Shown here: positions 8,239 to 17,985 of the stretch, piece after piece | Numbering within the stretch: the stretch's first letter is position 1 | Layout of the letters: each line of letters opens with the position of its first letter | Assembly (NCBI GenBank): GCA_023257655.1 | Contig: JALRBQ010000076.1 | Coordinates: forward strand, 1-55,115 | Direction: 5' to 3' | Origin: Pseudomonadales bacterium | GTDB taxonomy: Bacteria; Pseudomonadota; Gammaproteobacteria; Pseudomonadales; Pseudohongiellaceae | DNA length: 55,115 nucleotides | Notes under the pieces: model-generated | Told to the model about the DNA's origin: nothing | Databases searched by the model: none | Seen by the model: only the letters and a program-made list of their open reading frames with translations | Program-made: the position numbers and the translations under genes

Positions 8239-9279
8239 ATGAATCAAGTACCCAGCTCCGAGTCTCTCACACGCTATCGACGCATGGCCTGGATAACACT
8301 CGCTGCTCTTTACTTTCTTATCCTGGTGGGCGCGACAGTCAGGGCTTCCGGCGCTGGCATGGGCTGTCCTGACTGGCCAACCTGTTTTGGGCGCTGGATC
8401 CCGCCGACGAGTGAGGCACAGTTGCCTGCCAACTATCAGGAAATCTATGCTGAGCTGGGATATGCAGATACCCAATTCAATGTGGTGAAAACCTGGACTG
8501 AATACACCAATCGATTGATCGGCGTCACGATCGGCTTTCTCATCTTTCTCACCGCCTGGTTTTCCTGGTCCTGTCGACACCACGACCGACGCATTTTCTT
8601 CGCCTCGGTGGCAGCCTTCTTCATGGTCGGGTTCCAGGGATGGTTGGGAGCGCAGGTGGTTGGCTCTAATCTGCAGCCAGGGATGATTACCCTGCATATG
8701 CTGATGGCACTGGCCATCGTCGCCACTCTGCTGTTTGCAGTTGCGCAGGCCAGGCGAGGCATCATGGCAGCACAATCTATCGCACAGATCGACCCGCGCT
8801 TCCAGCGCTGGTTGTATATCGTGTTGGTGATGACCTTATTGCAGGTAGCGATGGGCACGCAGGTGCGCGAGATGACCGACTTCATCAGCAAGGAGCAGGG
8901 CGAGGCATTGCGTTCCACCTGGATCGAAGCCATGCCGTGGTTCTTCTATGTGCATCGTAGTTTCTCGGCACTGGTGCTGTTTGCCAATCTTTGGCTTGCC
9001 CGCCTGCTCGTGAGCTCGCTGGGTTGGCAGCACGCACTAACCCGGATGACCCTGAGCGTGATTATCGTCATCGGCATGGCAGTGATCTCCGGTGCGACGC
9101 TTGGGCATCTGGGCATGCCGGCACTGGTGCAGCCCACGCATCTGCTGGCCGCGACCTTGCTCTTCGGCTTGCAGTTCCTGATCTGGATGAGCTATCGCCA
9201 TGCGCTGGCAGGCGGCGGGGCTGAGTCCTGGCAGGCCCCCGGGCGGGGTGTGTCTGGTCATGCGAGCAGATCAGTGTAG
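8239..9279 (+). CDS. ctaA: Heme A synthase, COX15/CtaA family
   Basis: 346-aa integral membrane protein with about eight transmembrane segments. The first segment is followed by the family signature GATVRASGAGMGCPDWPTCFGRW. Histidines in the later segments (HMLMALAIV, HRSFSALV, HLGMPALVQPTHLL) are the expected heme ligands. It converts heme O to heme A for aa3-type cytochrome oxidase. The ATG at 8239 follows AGGA by a few bases; an upstream in-frame start at 8185 would add 18 unlikely residues. No heme O synthase or cytochrome oxidase genes lie nearby, so the gene is separated from its usual partners. The cysteine pair around CPDWPTC is conserved in this family. Confidence 0.9.
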   Translation: MNQVPSSESLTRYRRMAWITLAALYFLILVGATVRASGAGMGCPDWPTCFGRWIPPTSEAQLPANYQEIYAELGYADTQFNVVKTWTEYTNRLIGVTIGFLIFLTAWFSWSCRHHDRRIFFASVAAFFMVGFQGWLGAQVVGSNLQPGMITLHMLMALAIVATLLFAVAQARRGIMAAQSIAQIDPRFQRWLYIVLVMTLLQVAMGTQVREMTDFISKEQGEALRSTWIEAMPWFFYVHRSFSALVLFANLWLARLLVSSLGWQHALTRMTLSVIIVIGMAVISGATLGHLGMPALVQPTHLLAATLLFGLQFLIWMSYRHALAGGGAESWQAPGRGVSGHASRSV

Positions 9280-9335
9280 CCCCTTGGCTGTTCACTCATG
9301 AATCGTGTGCTCGACGCGCACAGGATAATCCGCTA

Positions 9336-10607
9336 ATGGCCAACAAGGAATTCGATATCATCGTCTTCGGAGCGACCAGCTTCGTCGGCAAGTTAGTGTG
9401 CAACTACCTTGTCAATGAACACCGCGAGCCCAATCTGAGTTGGGCGATGGCGGGGCGTTCCGAGACCAAACTGCGCGCGTTGAAGCAGACATTGGGTGAA
9501 GCAGGTAGCCGGATACCGGTTATCGTCGCGGATTCCAGTGAGGAAACAGCGCTGCGAGCCCTGTGCGAACGCACGGCGGTTGTCATTTCCACCGTAGGGC
9601 CTTATGCCCTCTATGGCGAGTTGCTGGTGAAGACCTGCGCCAGCACCGGCACCGATTATTGCGATCTCACCGGAGAGCCGCAGTGGATTCGACGCATGAT
9701 CGATCGTTACCACACCTATGCTGAGGCTCGAGGTGCGCGTATCGTCCACTGTTGTGGCTTCGATTCCATTCCCTCCGATCTTGGTGTGCGCTTCCTGCAG
9801 CAACAGGCGTTGTTACATTTCGGCAGCTATTGCAACACTATCAAGATGCGCGTGAAGTCCACCAGAGGGGGTATTTCAGGCGGCACCATTGCCAGTATGG
9901 TAAACCTCTACCGGGAAATGGCAGAAGACGCGCGTGTGAGAGCCGAGCTGCAAGATTTCTATTCACTATGCCCGACTGGCGATGCGAGCCGTGCGCCTCA
10001 GCGCGATATTGGTGTGGAATACGACAAGGACTTCAGCTCCTGGGTTGGGCCCTTCGTGATGGCGGGTATCAACATGCGGGTAGTCTTGCGCAGCAATGCA
10101 TTGCGACTCGCCCCCTACGCTGAACCTTTTCATTATGACGAAGGCACACTGACCGGCACCGGGCGAGCGGGTGAGAAACGCGCGAAACGGCTCGCCCGTG
10201 GTGCTCGCCTGATGCAGGTTGCGATGTCTTCAACCTTGCTGCGCTGGGTGGCGAGTCGCTTCCTGCTGCCGAAACCTGGCACCGGGCCTTCACCCGAAGC
10301 GCAATTGCACGGACTCTATGACTTGCGCTTCTTCGGTCGAACGCCTGCAGGTCAGGAGATCATCGTCAAACTTACAGGAGATCGCGATCCTGGCTACGGA
10401 TCGACGGCCAAGATGTTGGCGCAGGCAGCAATCAGCCTGCGCAGGGATGTCGACAAAGCCGAAGTCCGTGGTGGTTTCTGGACTCCTGCAACTGCCTTCA
10501 ACAACAAGCTCATCGAGCGATTACAGAGTTATGCCGGCATGCAGTTCGAAGTGCAGGATGTTGTCAGCGCTCCCCAAGCACCAGCGACCTTGTTAGCGGC
10601 CGACTAG
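9336..10607 (+). CDS. Saccharopine dehydrogenase / trans-acting enoyl reductase family oxidoreductase
   Basis: 423-aa protein with an N-terminal Rossmann fold: FDIIVFGATSFVGKLV (residues 5-20) carries the dinucleotide-binding GxxxxxG loop, and AGRSETKL matches the following NADP-binding stretch. VVISTVGPYALYGELLV and YCDLTGE are typical of the family. These proteins resemble mycobacterial trans-acting enoyl reductase and eukaryotic SCCPDH. The substrate cannot be deduced. The middle region contains a hydrophobic segment that may associate with membranes. It follows ctaA by 56 bases and converges with the alginate-porin gene, whose stop overlaps its own by 4 bases. Confidence 0.85.
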   Translation: MANKEFDIIVFGATSFVGKLVCNYLVNEHREPNLSWAMAGRSETKLRALKQTLGEAGSRIPVIVADSSEETALRALCERTAVVISTVGPYALYGELLVKTCASTGTDYCDLTGEPQWIRRMIDRYHTYAEARGARIVHCCGFDSIPSDLGVRFLQQQALLHFGSYCNTIKMRVKSTRGGISGGTIASMVNLYREMAEDARVRAELQDFYSLCPTGDASRAPQRDIGVEYDKDFSSWVGPFVMAGINMRVVLRSNALRLAPYAEPFHYDEGTLTGTGRAGEKRAKRLARGARLMQVAMSSTLLRWVASRFLLPKPGTGPSPEAQLHGLYDLRFFGRTPAGQEIIVKLTGDRDPGYGSTAKMLAQAAISLRRDVDKAEVRGGFWTPATAFNNKLIERLQSYAGMQFEVQDVVSAPQAPATLLAAD

Positions 10608-12073
10608 AACGTCAATTCCACCCCGGCATAGACAAATTCAGAATTGTTGTCGCTGAGATTTTTGGCGTTCAGAAGTATCAGACCACCTTCGATGCGCGCA
10701 TTGCCCGGTACGATATCCCAGCGAATACGCGATTCCAGGTGCTGCCCCAAATAGCTGCCAGCGTCTCCGGAGAGACTGCTTAGTCCGGTGGAGCCCCAGC
10801 TGTCACGGGACTCCGCGAGCCAGAAGTGGCGATAGGAGAGCATCAGATTAATGCGGCTTGTCGGATTGCCCGTCAGGCGCAAGCCCGGGCTGATCAGGTT
10901 GCTGCGGCTGAATACACCATAGAGTCCACCCGGGCCGAACTCAAACGTTGTCACACCGAACAGGGAGTCGAACCGTTCGTTGTCACCATCGAAGGGATTG
11001 TTGTCCCCACTGGCATAATCCAGTTCCAGCTGCAGGCGCAAGCGGGATGGCATGTCGAAACTGTATCCAAGCATGGCGTATTGAAAAAAGGCGCGGTGAT
11101 CGAGTTTGCTATTGCGCGTTGTGGCGTTGCTGCGCAGCTTGCCATCCTGGAAGATAGATTCGAGTTCGAAATCGAACGTACGTAGCGCCGGAGCAGAAAA
11201 GAAGCGGAAACCAAGCGTATCAAGGTTGCGGTCACGCGTATTGATCGAAGGGGTATCCTGCTCTCGCAGGGCGTAGAAATAAACTTCCGAGGTCAGTGCC
11301 TCAAACAGGTTGGGCAGTGTAGCGTGTATCCCGTACAGGCTCAGTGCGCGACTGGAATCGTCCGCTTCCCGGTCATTATCCAGCAGGCTCGCCCGGTCGT
11401 CCGGTAAACGCCGGACTGGCCGCGTCGCCATATACCGATAGGAATTGCCACTGGCAGTTTGCTGACAAACCTCGATACCGTCGAAGGCATTCAGCGTGTT
11501 GCGGAAGCGGTTGCGGGCAATCAAGCGCCGACTACCCCAGTCGGCTGTAAATCGCCCGAGCTTGATACGGGTGTTGTTGTTATCGTTCAGGGAATAGTTC
11601 AGCGTTGCCTGCAAGATATCCAGGGTATTGACGACGCCATTGCCGATAATGCTGTCGCGAGTTGCTCCGGACTGTCTTGAGTCCATTAACTCGAGCTGTG
11701 TGGAAAATTGCCCGGAACGGTACTCGGCATTCAGTATCGTACGAAACGCAAACACTTGATCGTTTTTACTGGTGCCTTGTCTCACATTTTCAGTAATGTT
11801 TTCGAAACGGGAGCGATGGGTGCCCGAGAGCGAGAATCCTTCCGGCAAATTCAACGCATCATTCAGTCTCCAGGGTGATTCCGCAGCCTGGATGCCTTGC
11901 GATACCAGCGCAGCTAAAACCAGTGCAGTTAAACCCGGTGAAGTTAATTCCAGCGCAGTGAAAACCGAGCTGAGCGACAGGGCTTGGCGTGTTTTTAAAT
12001 TGTTATGGTGGATCTTGATCTGCTCTCGGCAATGGGAGAGGCCGTATAATAGCCCAGAAGCGCGGGTATTCAA
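10604..12073 (-). CDS. Alginate-export-family outer membrane porin
   Basis: 489-aa protein with an unusually long N-terminal leader before a signal-like hydrophobic segment (about residues 45-63, ending GIQAAE). A downstream start may therefore be used. The mature part has the alginate_exp-family barrel features: SGTHRSRFE, QLELMDSRQ, LKLGRFTADWGSRRLIARNRFRNTLNAFDG, alternating strands and a terminal aromatic residue (VELTF). Family members form outer-membrane channels, some for anionic polysaccharides; in environmental bacteria the substrate is usually unknown. Its promoter shares a 188-base divergent region with the DUF5916 gene. No alginate-synthesis genes are nearby. Confidence 0.82.
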   Translation of the reverse strand: MNTRASGLLYGLSHCREQIKIHHNNLKTRQALSLSSVFTALELTSPGLTALVLAALVSQGIQAAESPWRLNDALNLPEGFSLSGTHRSRFENITENVRQGTSKNDQVFAFRTILNAEYRSGQFSTQLELMDSRQSGATRDSIIGNGVVNTLDILQATLNYSLNDNNNTRIKLGRFTADWGSRRLIARNRFRNTLNAFDGIEVCQQTASGNSYRYMATRPVRRLPDDRASLLDNDREADDSSRALSLYGIHATLPNLFEALTSEVYFYALREQDTPSINTRDRNLDTLGFRFFSAPALRTFDFELESIFQDGKLRSNATTRNSKLDHRAFFQYAMLGYSFDMPSRLRLQLELDYASGDNNPFDGDNERFDSLFGVTTFEFGPGGLYGVFSRSNLISPGLRLTGNPTSRINLMLSYRHFWLAESRDSWGSTGLSSLSGDAGSYLGQHLESRIRWDIVPGNARIEGGLILLNAKNLSDNNSEFVYAGVELTF

Positions 12074-12261
12074 GTATTCATTTCAGCGGGCGGCTGCTAT
12101 GGTCCTACGCTGATTGCGACGTCAAAATGTCAGTGTTTAAATTCTGTAGTTACCGGAGATTCGTAACAAATTTCAACTTTGAGCCGCAAAACTTGACGAA
12201 TGTTAATGACATCTGTAGAACGGCGTCTTCGGTAAAATATTGAAGCAAATCGAGGTGTCTT

Positions 12262-14688
12262 TTGTCCAAGCTTGTACAGGTTCTGGCTGTAATCGCAACT
12301 GTTAATCTTGTCTCGCTCGGACATGCGCAAACCGCCAATTCGACTGATCTAGGCAGTGTGGAATTGCAACTGGGCGGGGATACCTCGATCACGCTGCGTC
12401 GCTATCAACAGGATGCAATTCGCATCGATATTGATGGCGTTGTGGACGAGCCTGTCTGGTCTGAAATCACGCCGTTCAATGGCATGCGTATCATCGATCC
12501 GGACACGCTTGAGCCGGCTCCCTACCGCACCGACGCGCGCATCTTCTATACCTCGCGAGGGCTCTACCTGTCGTTTGACATGCAGCAGCCGGTCGAGTCA
12601 CTGATTCAACGCATCAGCGCACGTGACAACATTGTCATCAATCGTGACACGATCACAGTAACGCTCGATACGTCCGGTCAGGGGCTTTTCGGATACTGGA
12701 TGATGCTAGCGCTTGGCGATAATCAGGCCGATGGCACGGTGTTGCCGGAGCGTCAGTACAGCAGTGAATGGGATGGCGCATGGTATGGCGCCACCGCGAA
12801 AACGGATCGGGGTTGGTCCGCCGAATTTTTCGTGCCCTGGGGTCAGATGGCCATGCCGCGCAAGGAAGGTGCGCGGCAGATTGGCTTGAACGTGGTGCGC
12901 GAAGTCGCGTTTCTCGATCAAAGCTGGGGCTGGCCGGGAATTCCGGATTCCGATGCAATCTTCATGAGTAATCTGCCGCTACTGGAACTCGACGGTATTA
13001 GCCCGCGCCAGCAATGGAGTCTGTTTCCTTATATGTCGGCGACCAACGACCGGATTGACAGCGAGACAACCGCGAAGACTGGCTTCGATGTCTTCTGGCG
13101 TCCCTCCAGTAATTTCCAGCTCACCGGCACCGTCAATCCGGACTTCGGTTCAGCGGAGTCAGACAATGTGGAAGTGAATCTGACGGCCAACGAAACCTTC
13201 TTTCCTGAGAAACGCCTGTTCTTTCAGGAAGGCCAGGAAATTTTCAATACGACGCCACGCTCTACCGGCAGCAATGGCAAGCGTTTCTCCGTCGTCAATA
13301 CGCGCAGAATCGGCGGTCGCCCGCGTGCACCGGAACTGCCATCCGGAGTTAGACTCCCTACACGTGAGCGTATACGGCCGGCGGATCTCGATGCTGCGTT
13401 GAAGATGACGGGGCAAGTCGGCGCCGTTCGCTATGGCCTGTTGGCGGCGGTGGAGGATGACAGCGAGTTTCGAGTAGGCACTGACAAATACGAGCAGGAT
13501 GGTCGGGATTTCACTGCGTTTCGCGTGATCTATGAAGACAGTTCGGACCGGGCGGCGTATCGCGGGCTCGGTTACATCGGTTCGCTCGTGCAGCATCCGG
13601 AATCCGATGCGGAAGTCCACGCTGTGGATTTTCATTACCTGACCAGCGGTGGCCGCTGGAACGTCGATGGACAGTGGGCGCTGTCCGATTCCGATGACAA
13701 GGGACAAGGGCAGGGTGGATTCGCTGATATCGTCTACACCCCGCGACAGGGGCTACGGCACAACTTACAGCTCACCTACATGGACGATAAACTGGATGTG
13801 AATGATTTTGGCTTCCAGGAACGCAATAACATGTGGGAGGCCTGGTATCGCCTGGAATGGATCAAGTCCGATCTTAAACGCGTACGCAACTTTCGGCTAA
13901 GTCCGTTTTTGCGTTACGAGGAGAACCTCGACGGCGATCGTACCAACAATGCTATTCCAGTGATGAGCATGAGTGTCACCTTGAACAACCTGGATCGGGT
14001 AAATCTCGGGTTCCAGTACTTTCCCAAGCGCTACGATGACCAGAACAGTTTCGGTCATGGCACGTTCGTGACAACAGCACGGACCAATTACAATATAGGC
14101 TATACCACCAATACCGCCCGGCAAGTCAGCTATAACTTCGGCATAGGGACCTATGGTGAATTTGCCGGCGGCTCGGCCAATAATTACATAGCAGGCGTAA
14201 CGTGGAGACCGCGCGACAACATCAATTTGTCTACCGAAATCAGATATGACGACCGTGATGGTTGGCTGTTACATCAGGAGCAGCAAAACTTCACGACGTT
14301 CAAGGCAGATCAGTGGCGCACCGATATCAATTTCGACTACTTCCTGACTGCGCGACAACAGTTCAGAATGGCGCTGCAATGGGCCGGCATCCAGGCCAGG
14401 GAAGACGAATTCTATTACCTGCCCTCCGACGCAGTTACCAAGAATCGCGATCTCAATCGCGTTCCAAAGCCAGCGGGTCCCACCGATGATTTCGGTCTCT
14501 CCCAATTAAACTTCCAATTGCGATACCGCTGGCAGATAGCACCCCTGTCTGACCTATTCGTCGTCTATACCAAAGGTGATAACCGGCGCTTCCTGCTGAG
14601 TGATTTCAATGAGCTGTTCGAAAGCTCGTGGAATGAACCTTTGGGTGACAGTCTCGTGATCAAGCTGCGCTACCGCCTCGGCACGTGA
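12262..14688 (+). CDS. DUF5916 outer-membrane protein with CBM9-like domain
   Basis: 808-aa protein starting with TTG at 12262, preceded by GAGGTG at 12252-12257, with a signal peptide (residues 1-22). Residues about 50-230 form a carbohydrate-binding family 9-like beta-sandwich (DGVVDEPVWSEI, then DARIFYTSRGLYLSFDM). The rest fits the DUF5916 C-terminal region, with the signature FFPEKRLFFQEGQEIF near residue 320 followed by many amphipathic strands. This suggests a C-terminal outer-membrane beta-barrel with a periplasmic or surface sugar-binding head. Function is unknown for the family. A TTG start usually lowers translation. It is divergent from the alginate-type porin, suggesting shared regulation. 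Confidence 0.85.
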   Translation: MSKLVQVLAVIATVNLVSLGHAQTANSTDLGSVELQLGGDTSITLRRYQQDAIRIDIDGVVDEPVWSEITPFNGMRIIDPDTLEPAPYRTDARIFYTSRGLYLSFDMQQPVESLIQRISARDNIVINRDTITVTLDTSGQGLFGYWMMLALGDNQADGTVLPERQYSSEWDGAWYGATAKTDRGWSAEFFVPWGQMAMPRKEGARQIGLNVVREVAFLDQSWGWPGIPDSDAIFMSNLPLLELDGISPRQQWSLFPYMSATNDRIDSETTAKTGFDVFWRPSSNFQLTGTVNPDFGSAESDNVEVNLTANETFFPEKRLFFQEGQEIFNTTPRSTGSNGKRFSVVNTRRIGGRPRAPELPSGVRLPTRERIRPADLDAALKMTGQVGAVRYGLLAAVEDDSEFRVGTDKYEQDGRDFTAFRVIYEDSSDRAAYRGLGYIGSLVQHPESDAEVHAVDFHYLTSGGRWNVDGQWALSDSDDKGQGQGGFADIVYTPRQGLRHNLQLTYMDDKLDVNDFGFQERNNMWEAWYRLEWIKSDLKRVRNFRLSPFLRYEENLDGDRTNNAIPVMSMSVTLNNLDRVNLGFQYFPKRYDDQNSFGHGTFVTTARTNYNIGYTTNTARQVSYNFGIGTYGEFAGGSANNYIAGVTWRPRDNINLSTEIRYDDRDGWLLHQEQQNFTTFKADQWRTDINFDYFLTARQQFRMALQWAGIQAREDEFYYLPSDAVTKNRDLNRVPKPAGPTDDFGLSQLNFQLRYRWQIAPLSDLFVVYTKGDNRRFLLSDFNELFESSWNEPLGDSLVIKLRYRLGT

Positions 14689-14963
14689 GCGTTGAGACCA
14701 TGACGGCGGACCGGTGGTGAATCTGGCCAACTCCTGTCCTATCTGGCAATTCCGAGCCAGTTCGAATATCAATTATTCCTTCTAAATCAGTGAGCTACAC
14801 TCTTGGCATGATAAGTGAATGCCAAGGGTGGCAGCTTTATGCGAGCTGCTCTGTGGTGCAGTTTGGTTGCCGGTTGCGACTGCGCCACGGCATGATCAAG
14901 GGGTATACTCAAACCGGAGTGTGCCCCGCAACCGGAAGTGCTCATCGCCATGAGGAGAAAACC

Positions 14964-15281
14964 ATGCAGGAACCCGATTCAGAAATCGTCGCCACACGCC
15001 GGGATTGGTGGCCCCAGGTTCGCAAATTTCTGGTGCTACAGATCAAGCTCTATGTCGATGCGCTGCGTGATGTATTGATCAGTTTTCTTGCCTTCTTTGC
15101 GATTGTGATCGATTTGATTCAGCACAAAACCGGCAACGAGAGCTATTTCGAGCAACTCATGCGTTTCGGACGACGTACCGAGGTGAGTATCAACCTGTTT
15201 GGAAGTTATAGTCCAGAGCAGGAGGCTGGTCGTACTGTCGATAGCATTCTCAATGAAATCGAGCAGAAGCTGCGTCGTTAG
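14964..15281 (+). CDS. Small single-pass membrane protein, unknown function
   Basis: 105-aa protein. The ATG at 14964 is preceded by GAGGAG at 14952, which decides the start; the in-frame upstream extension to 14790 looks non-coding. After a charged N-terminus, residues about 25-50 form a hydrophobic helix (KLYVDALRDVLISFLAFFAIVIDL), followed by a soluble tail ending in a coiled-coil-like NEIEQKLRR. I do not recognise a family. It stands alone between the DUF5916 gene and the AraC-type regulator. The 275-base gap upstream (14689-14963) holds no gene I can support. Confidence 0.65.
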   Translation: MQEPDSEIVATRRDWWPQVRKFLVLQIKLYVDALRDVLISFLAFFAIVIDLIQHKTGNESYFEQLMRFGRRTEVSINLFGSYSPEQEAGRTVDSILNEIEQKLRR

Positions 15282-15471
15282 ATGAAGCTTTGCGGTCAGT
15301 CTTTGCGCTGGCGAGTGACGGCGCTTGGCTTTGGCTGAAGGTGATCGCTTTTTGCTGCAGACGCTTGTTTATCACGGCACTCTCAGCTTTACGGGTGAAA
15401 GCTCTTTTGAATTTTGACAGGTGATCGGTTATTGTCCTCTTCGCAAAATCCCGAAAGTCCAGGAACTGAGC

Positions 15472-16563
15472 GTGCCTAATCCACTGTTGTTATTTGCCGC
15501 ACAGATTGTCGCTATTTTCTCAGTATTGTTGCTGGCAGCCGGCTATCTGAAGACGGATCCCAAGGCAGCGAGTGCCCGTGTCTTCACGATCATGGCGATC
15601 TTTATCGTTTTTTATCTCCTCAATGGCATGTCCGGCCCTCACATTGAGGACCATTTCAAGCTTGACCTGAGTAGCTGGAGACTCGTCATCCAGGTCGGAA
15701 CCAGTGCCATCTGTGGACTGTTCATGATCTATTGCTTCCTGATCTTTCAGGAGCAGCAACGTTTTCCATTCACACTGGCAACAGCCTTCGGCCTGCAGAT
15801 CGTGCTCGATATGCTGCTGTCCATTCTGAATCTGAATAATGGTCCACCCGACCCCGCATCCATCCCGGGCTTGTTGGCTACTGGAATGGATGTGTTGCAA
15901 CTTGTTTTCGTCGGATTTGCAATCTATTGGACATTGAAAGGATGGCGCGCGGACCTCGTTGATGACAGACGAGTCCTGCGTTGGTTCATCATCGGAGTGC
16001 AGGGGGCGCTGATCTTCACGGTTGTCTTCATCGAGAATTTCCTGCTGGATGGGGGGTCGGCCGCTTACGCTACGGAACAGGCGGCGATCGTCTTTGCGAT
16101 TGCCTTTCTGGCACTGGCGATGCTGCTGGTTGCCCTGCGTTTCGACTACGTCTCCCTGACCTATGTGTTCCGTAAGGTCACTGAGCTCAAGGAGGAGACC
16201 GAGGCGAACCACACAGCGGAATTTGATCGTGAGAGCTTCGAGCGGGCCTTCAGGGATGGTCAACTCTATCGGGAAGCGGGCCTGACAATTGCCATGCTTG
16301 CGAAGAAATTGAATCTTCCCGAATATCGGTTGCGGGCTTTTATCCACAACCAGCTCGGCTATCGTAACTTCAACGCGATGCTGCATGAATATCGAATAGA
16401 GGATGCGAGCAACGCACTGGCAGACAAGTCGAAGCACAATGTTCCCGTCTTGACGATCGCGCTGTCAGTGGGATATCAGTCAATAACTCCATTCAATAAT
16501 GCCTTCAGACAGCTCAAGGGCGTGACTCCCTCCGAATACCGGAAACGGCATTCGCAGCCGTAA
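15472..16563 (+). CDS. AraC-family regulator with N-terminal multi-pass membrane domain
   Basis: 363-aa protein. Residues 1-235 contain about seven hydrophobic segments. The C-terminal 100 residues are a two-part AraC/XylS helix-turn-helix: LTIAMLAKKLNLPEYRLRAFI, then VPVLTIALSVGYQSITPFNNAFRQLKGVTPSEYRKRH. The protein should therefore sit in the inner membrane with its DNA-binding domain in the cytoplasm, sensing a membrane or periplasmic signal directly. I favour GTG at 15472, preceded by AGGA at 15461; a GTG at 15421 would add 17 residues. Targets are unknown, but the DUF6644-type genes start about 150 bases downstream. A palindrome CCGTAAATTTACGG at 16558-16571 spans its stop codon. Confidence 0.85.
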   Translation: MPNPLLLFAAQIVAIFSVLLLAAGYLKTDPKAASARVFTIMAIFIVFYLLNGMSGPHIEDHFKLDLSSWRLVIQVGTSAICGLFMIYCFLIFQEQQRFPFTLATAFGLQIVLDMLLSILNLNNGPPDPASIPGLLATGMDVLQLVFVGFAIYWTLKGWRADLVDDRRVLRWFIIGVQGALIFTVVFIENFLLDGGSAAYATEQAAIVFAIAFLALAMLLVALRFDYVSLTYVFRKVTELKEETEANHTAEFDRESFERAFRDGQLYREAGLTIAMLAKKLNLPEYRLRAFIHNQLGYRNFNAMLHEYRIEDASNALADKSKHNVPVLTIALSVGYQSITPFNNAFRQLKGVTPSEYRKRHSQP

Positions 16564-16714
16564 ATTTACGGTCCTTAACTGTGGGCTATTGACCTGCGTC
16601 AAGCCTGCCAGTTGTCCTTCTAAGATAGCAGTAGACTCACGGGGCAAGGATGTTTATTCTTCCAATCTCTCGAACCAGAGATGCCTAAATTAGAATAATT
16701 AGAGGTTATCAGGC

Positions 16715-17287
16715 GTGATAAATGAGTTACTTTTGCAATTTGCCCGCTGGCTGGAAGTTCAGGAATACAGCCAGATGTTGCTGGCCGGCTATTACAGTTA
16801 CAACTGGCTGGAAGCAACCCACGTTCTCACTCTGATGGTTTCCATCGGCTCCCTGTTCATCATCGACTTCCGCATGCTCGGGCTGATCCTGCCTAATGTC
16901 TCTGCTACAGCTATTGCTGACCGACTTCACAAGCCGATGATCATAGGTTTCGTCATTATGTTTATCACCGGCTTCCTGCTGGTCTACGCCAAGCCGGTTG
17001 AGACGATCCAGAGCCTGTGGTTCAGAATCAAGATGATTCTGCTCCTGATGGCCTTCATCAACGCCTGGATTTTCAATGCTCGTATGCGCGCAGCCGAAGG
17101 TAGCTGGGACAATGACAGGATCGCGCCCAAAAATCTCCGCATCGGCGCCATCATCTCACTGGTGCTCTGGTGCGGTGTCGTCACGATGGGGCGATATATC
17201 CCCTACGATTGGGTGGATTGCGCAAATACTACAAATACTGCAATTTTGTGGGCAGCTGGTTGTGTCGACCAGCTCAATGCCTTGTAA
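16715..17287 (+). CDS. DUF6644-like membrane protein (first of a tandem pair)
   Basis: 190-aa integral membrane protein with about five hydrophobic segments. The pattern LEATHVLTLMVSIGSLFIIDFRMLGLIL near residues 32-60, the FRIKMILLLMAFINAWIF stretch, and the ending MGRYIPYDWVDC fit the DUF6644 family as I remember it. The conserved histidine in the first helix could ligate heme or metal; this is a guess. GTG at 16715 follows AGAGG by 9 bases. The neighbouring gene at 17361 encodes a clear paralogue and is followed by a 56-aa membrane peptide, so the three probably form one transcription unit and membrane complex. Confidence 0.75.
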   Translation: MINELLLQFARWLEVQEYSQMLLAGYYSYNWLEATHVLTLMVSIGSLFIIDFRMLGLILPNVSATAIADRLHKPMIIGFVIMFITGFLLVYAKPVETIQSLWFRIKMILLLMAFINAWIFNARMRAAEGSWDNDRIAPKNLRIGAIISLVLWCGVVTMGRYIPYDWVDCANTTNTAILWAAGCVDQLNAL

Positions 17288-17360
17288 AACAGCTAATAAT
17301 AACCAGTTGATCGCGGCAATGGCCTGGCCATCCCGCTGATAACGGAATTCGGGAGTTCGC

Positions 17361-17948
17361 ATGTTCAGTACTTTATTGGGACAGTATTCACGATCATTCA
17401 CGGTCTTGCTCGTCGCCATTGTCGTAGTCTTGCTGGAAGTCTTCGGTGTGCGGTCTGCGATTTACCCCGGCTTACTGCCCTATTTCGAGTGGATCAAGTA
17501 CTCATCCTGGATCGGCATCATAGGTACCACCTACGGCTCAATCTATGCGACGGTGGAGGCCGCCCATCTACTCTCCATGGCGACTATCGGCGGGCTGGTG
17601 CTAGCCACTGACCTGAGGTTGCTGGGTGTCCTGTTGCGGGATGTGCCTTCCGAGACGGTTACCCGAGGTACGCACAAGGCATTTTCGATCGCGCTGACTG
17701 TAGCGATTCTCACCGGCATCTTCTGTGCCGCCGGGGTAGGCGACAAGGTCTATTACATGGAGGTGTTCTGGATAAAGATGCTGGTGCTGCTGACAGGCGC
17801 CTGTTTCATGTACTTCATCAAACAACCGTTGCTCAACAGCAAGCCCCATAGCGAGATCAATCCCTGGCTGATTCGGTTGCTGGCAGTGACCTCCATACTG
17901 ATCTGGTTCACCGTTGCCGCCACCGGGCGCTGGATCGGATTCAGCTAA
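17361..17948 (+). CDS. DUF6644-like membrane protein (second of a tandem pair)
   Basis: 195-aa membrane protein related to the preceding gene product: it has the same order of segments and the equivalent motifs VEAAHLLSMATIGGLVLATDLRLLGVLL and FWIKMLVLLTGACFMYF, and ends ATGRWIGFS where the neighbour has MGRYIPYDW. It carries an extra N-terminal helix (residues 10-30). The shared histidine in an ATxH/EAxH context is the most conspicuous candidate ligand. The two genes are 73 bases apart and same-stranded. Function is unknown; a heterodimeric membrane module, perhaps redox, is an inference from the pairing only. Confidence 0.73.
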   Translation: MFSTLLGQYSRSFTVLLVAIVVVLLEVFGVRSAIYPGLLPYFEWIKYSSWIGIIGTTYGSIYATVEAAHLLSMATIGGLVLATDLRLLGVLLRDVPSETVTRGTHKAFSIALTVAILTGIFCAAGVGDKVYYMEVFWIKMLVLLTGACFMYFIKQPLLNSKPHSEINPWLIRLLAVTSILIWFTVAATGRWIGFS

Positions 17949-17985
17949 TCTCTGGACAGACTGGGTTTACCAACTGGAGTCAAAA

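Noticed and set aside
15520..16437. 305-codon minus-strand ORF opposite the AraC-type regulator
   Set aside because: Composition is that of reverse-complemented membrane helices (His, Gln, Arg rich) and the plus strand carries a well-defined regulator.
16558..16571. Palindrome CCGTAAATTTACGG as a terminator
   Set aside because: The stem would have no loop and no T tract follows; kept only as a possible protein-binding site in the findings.
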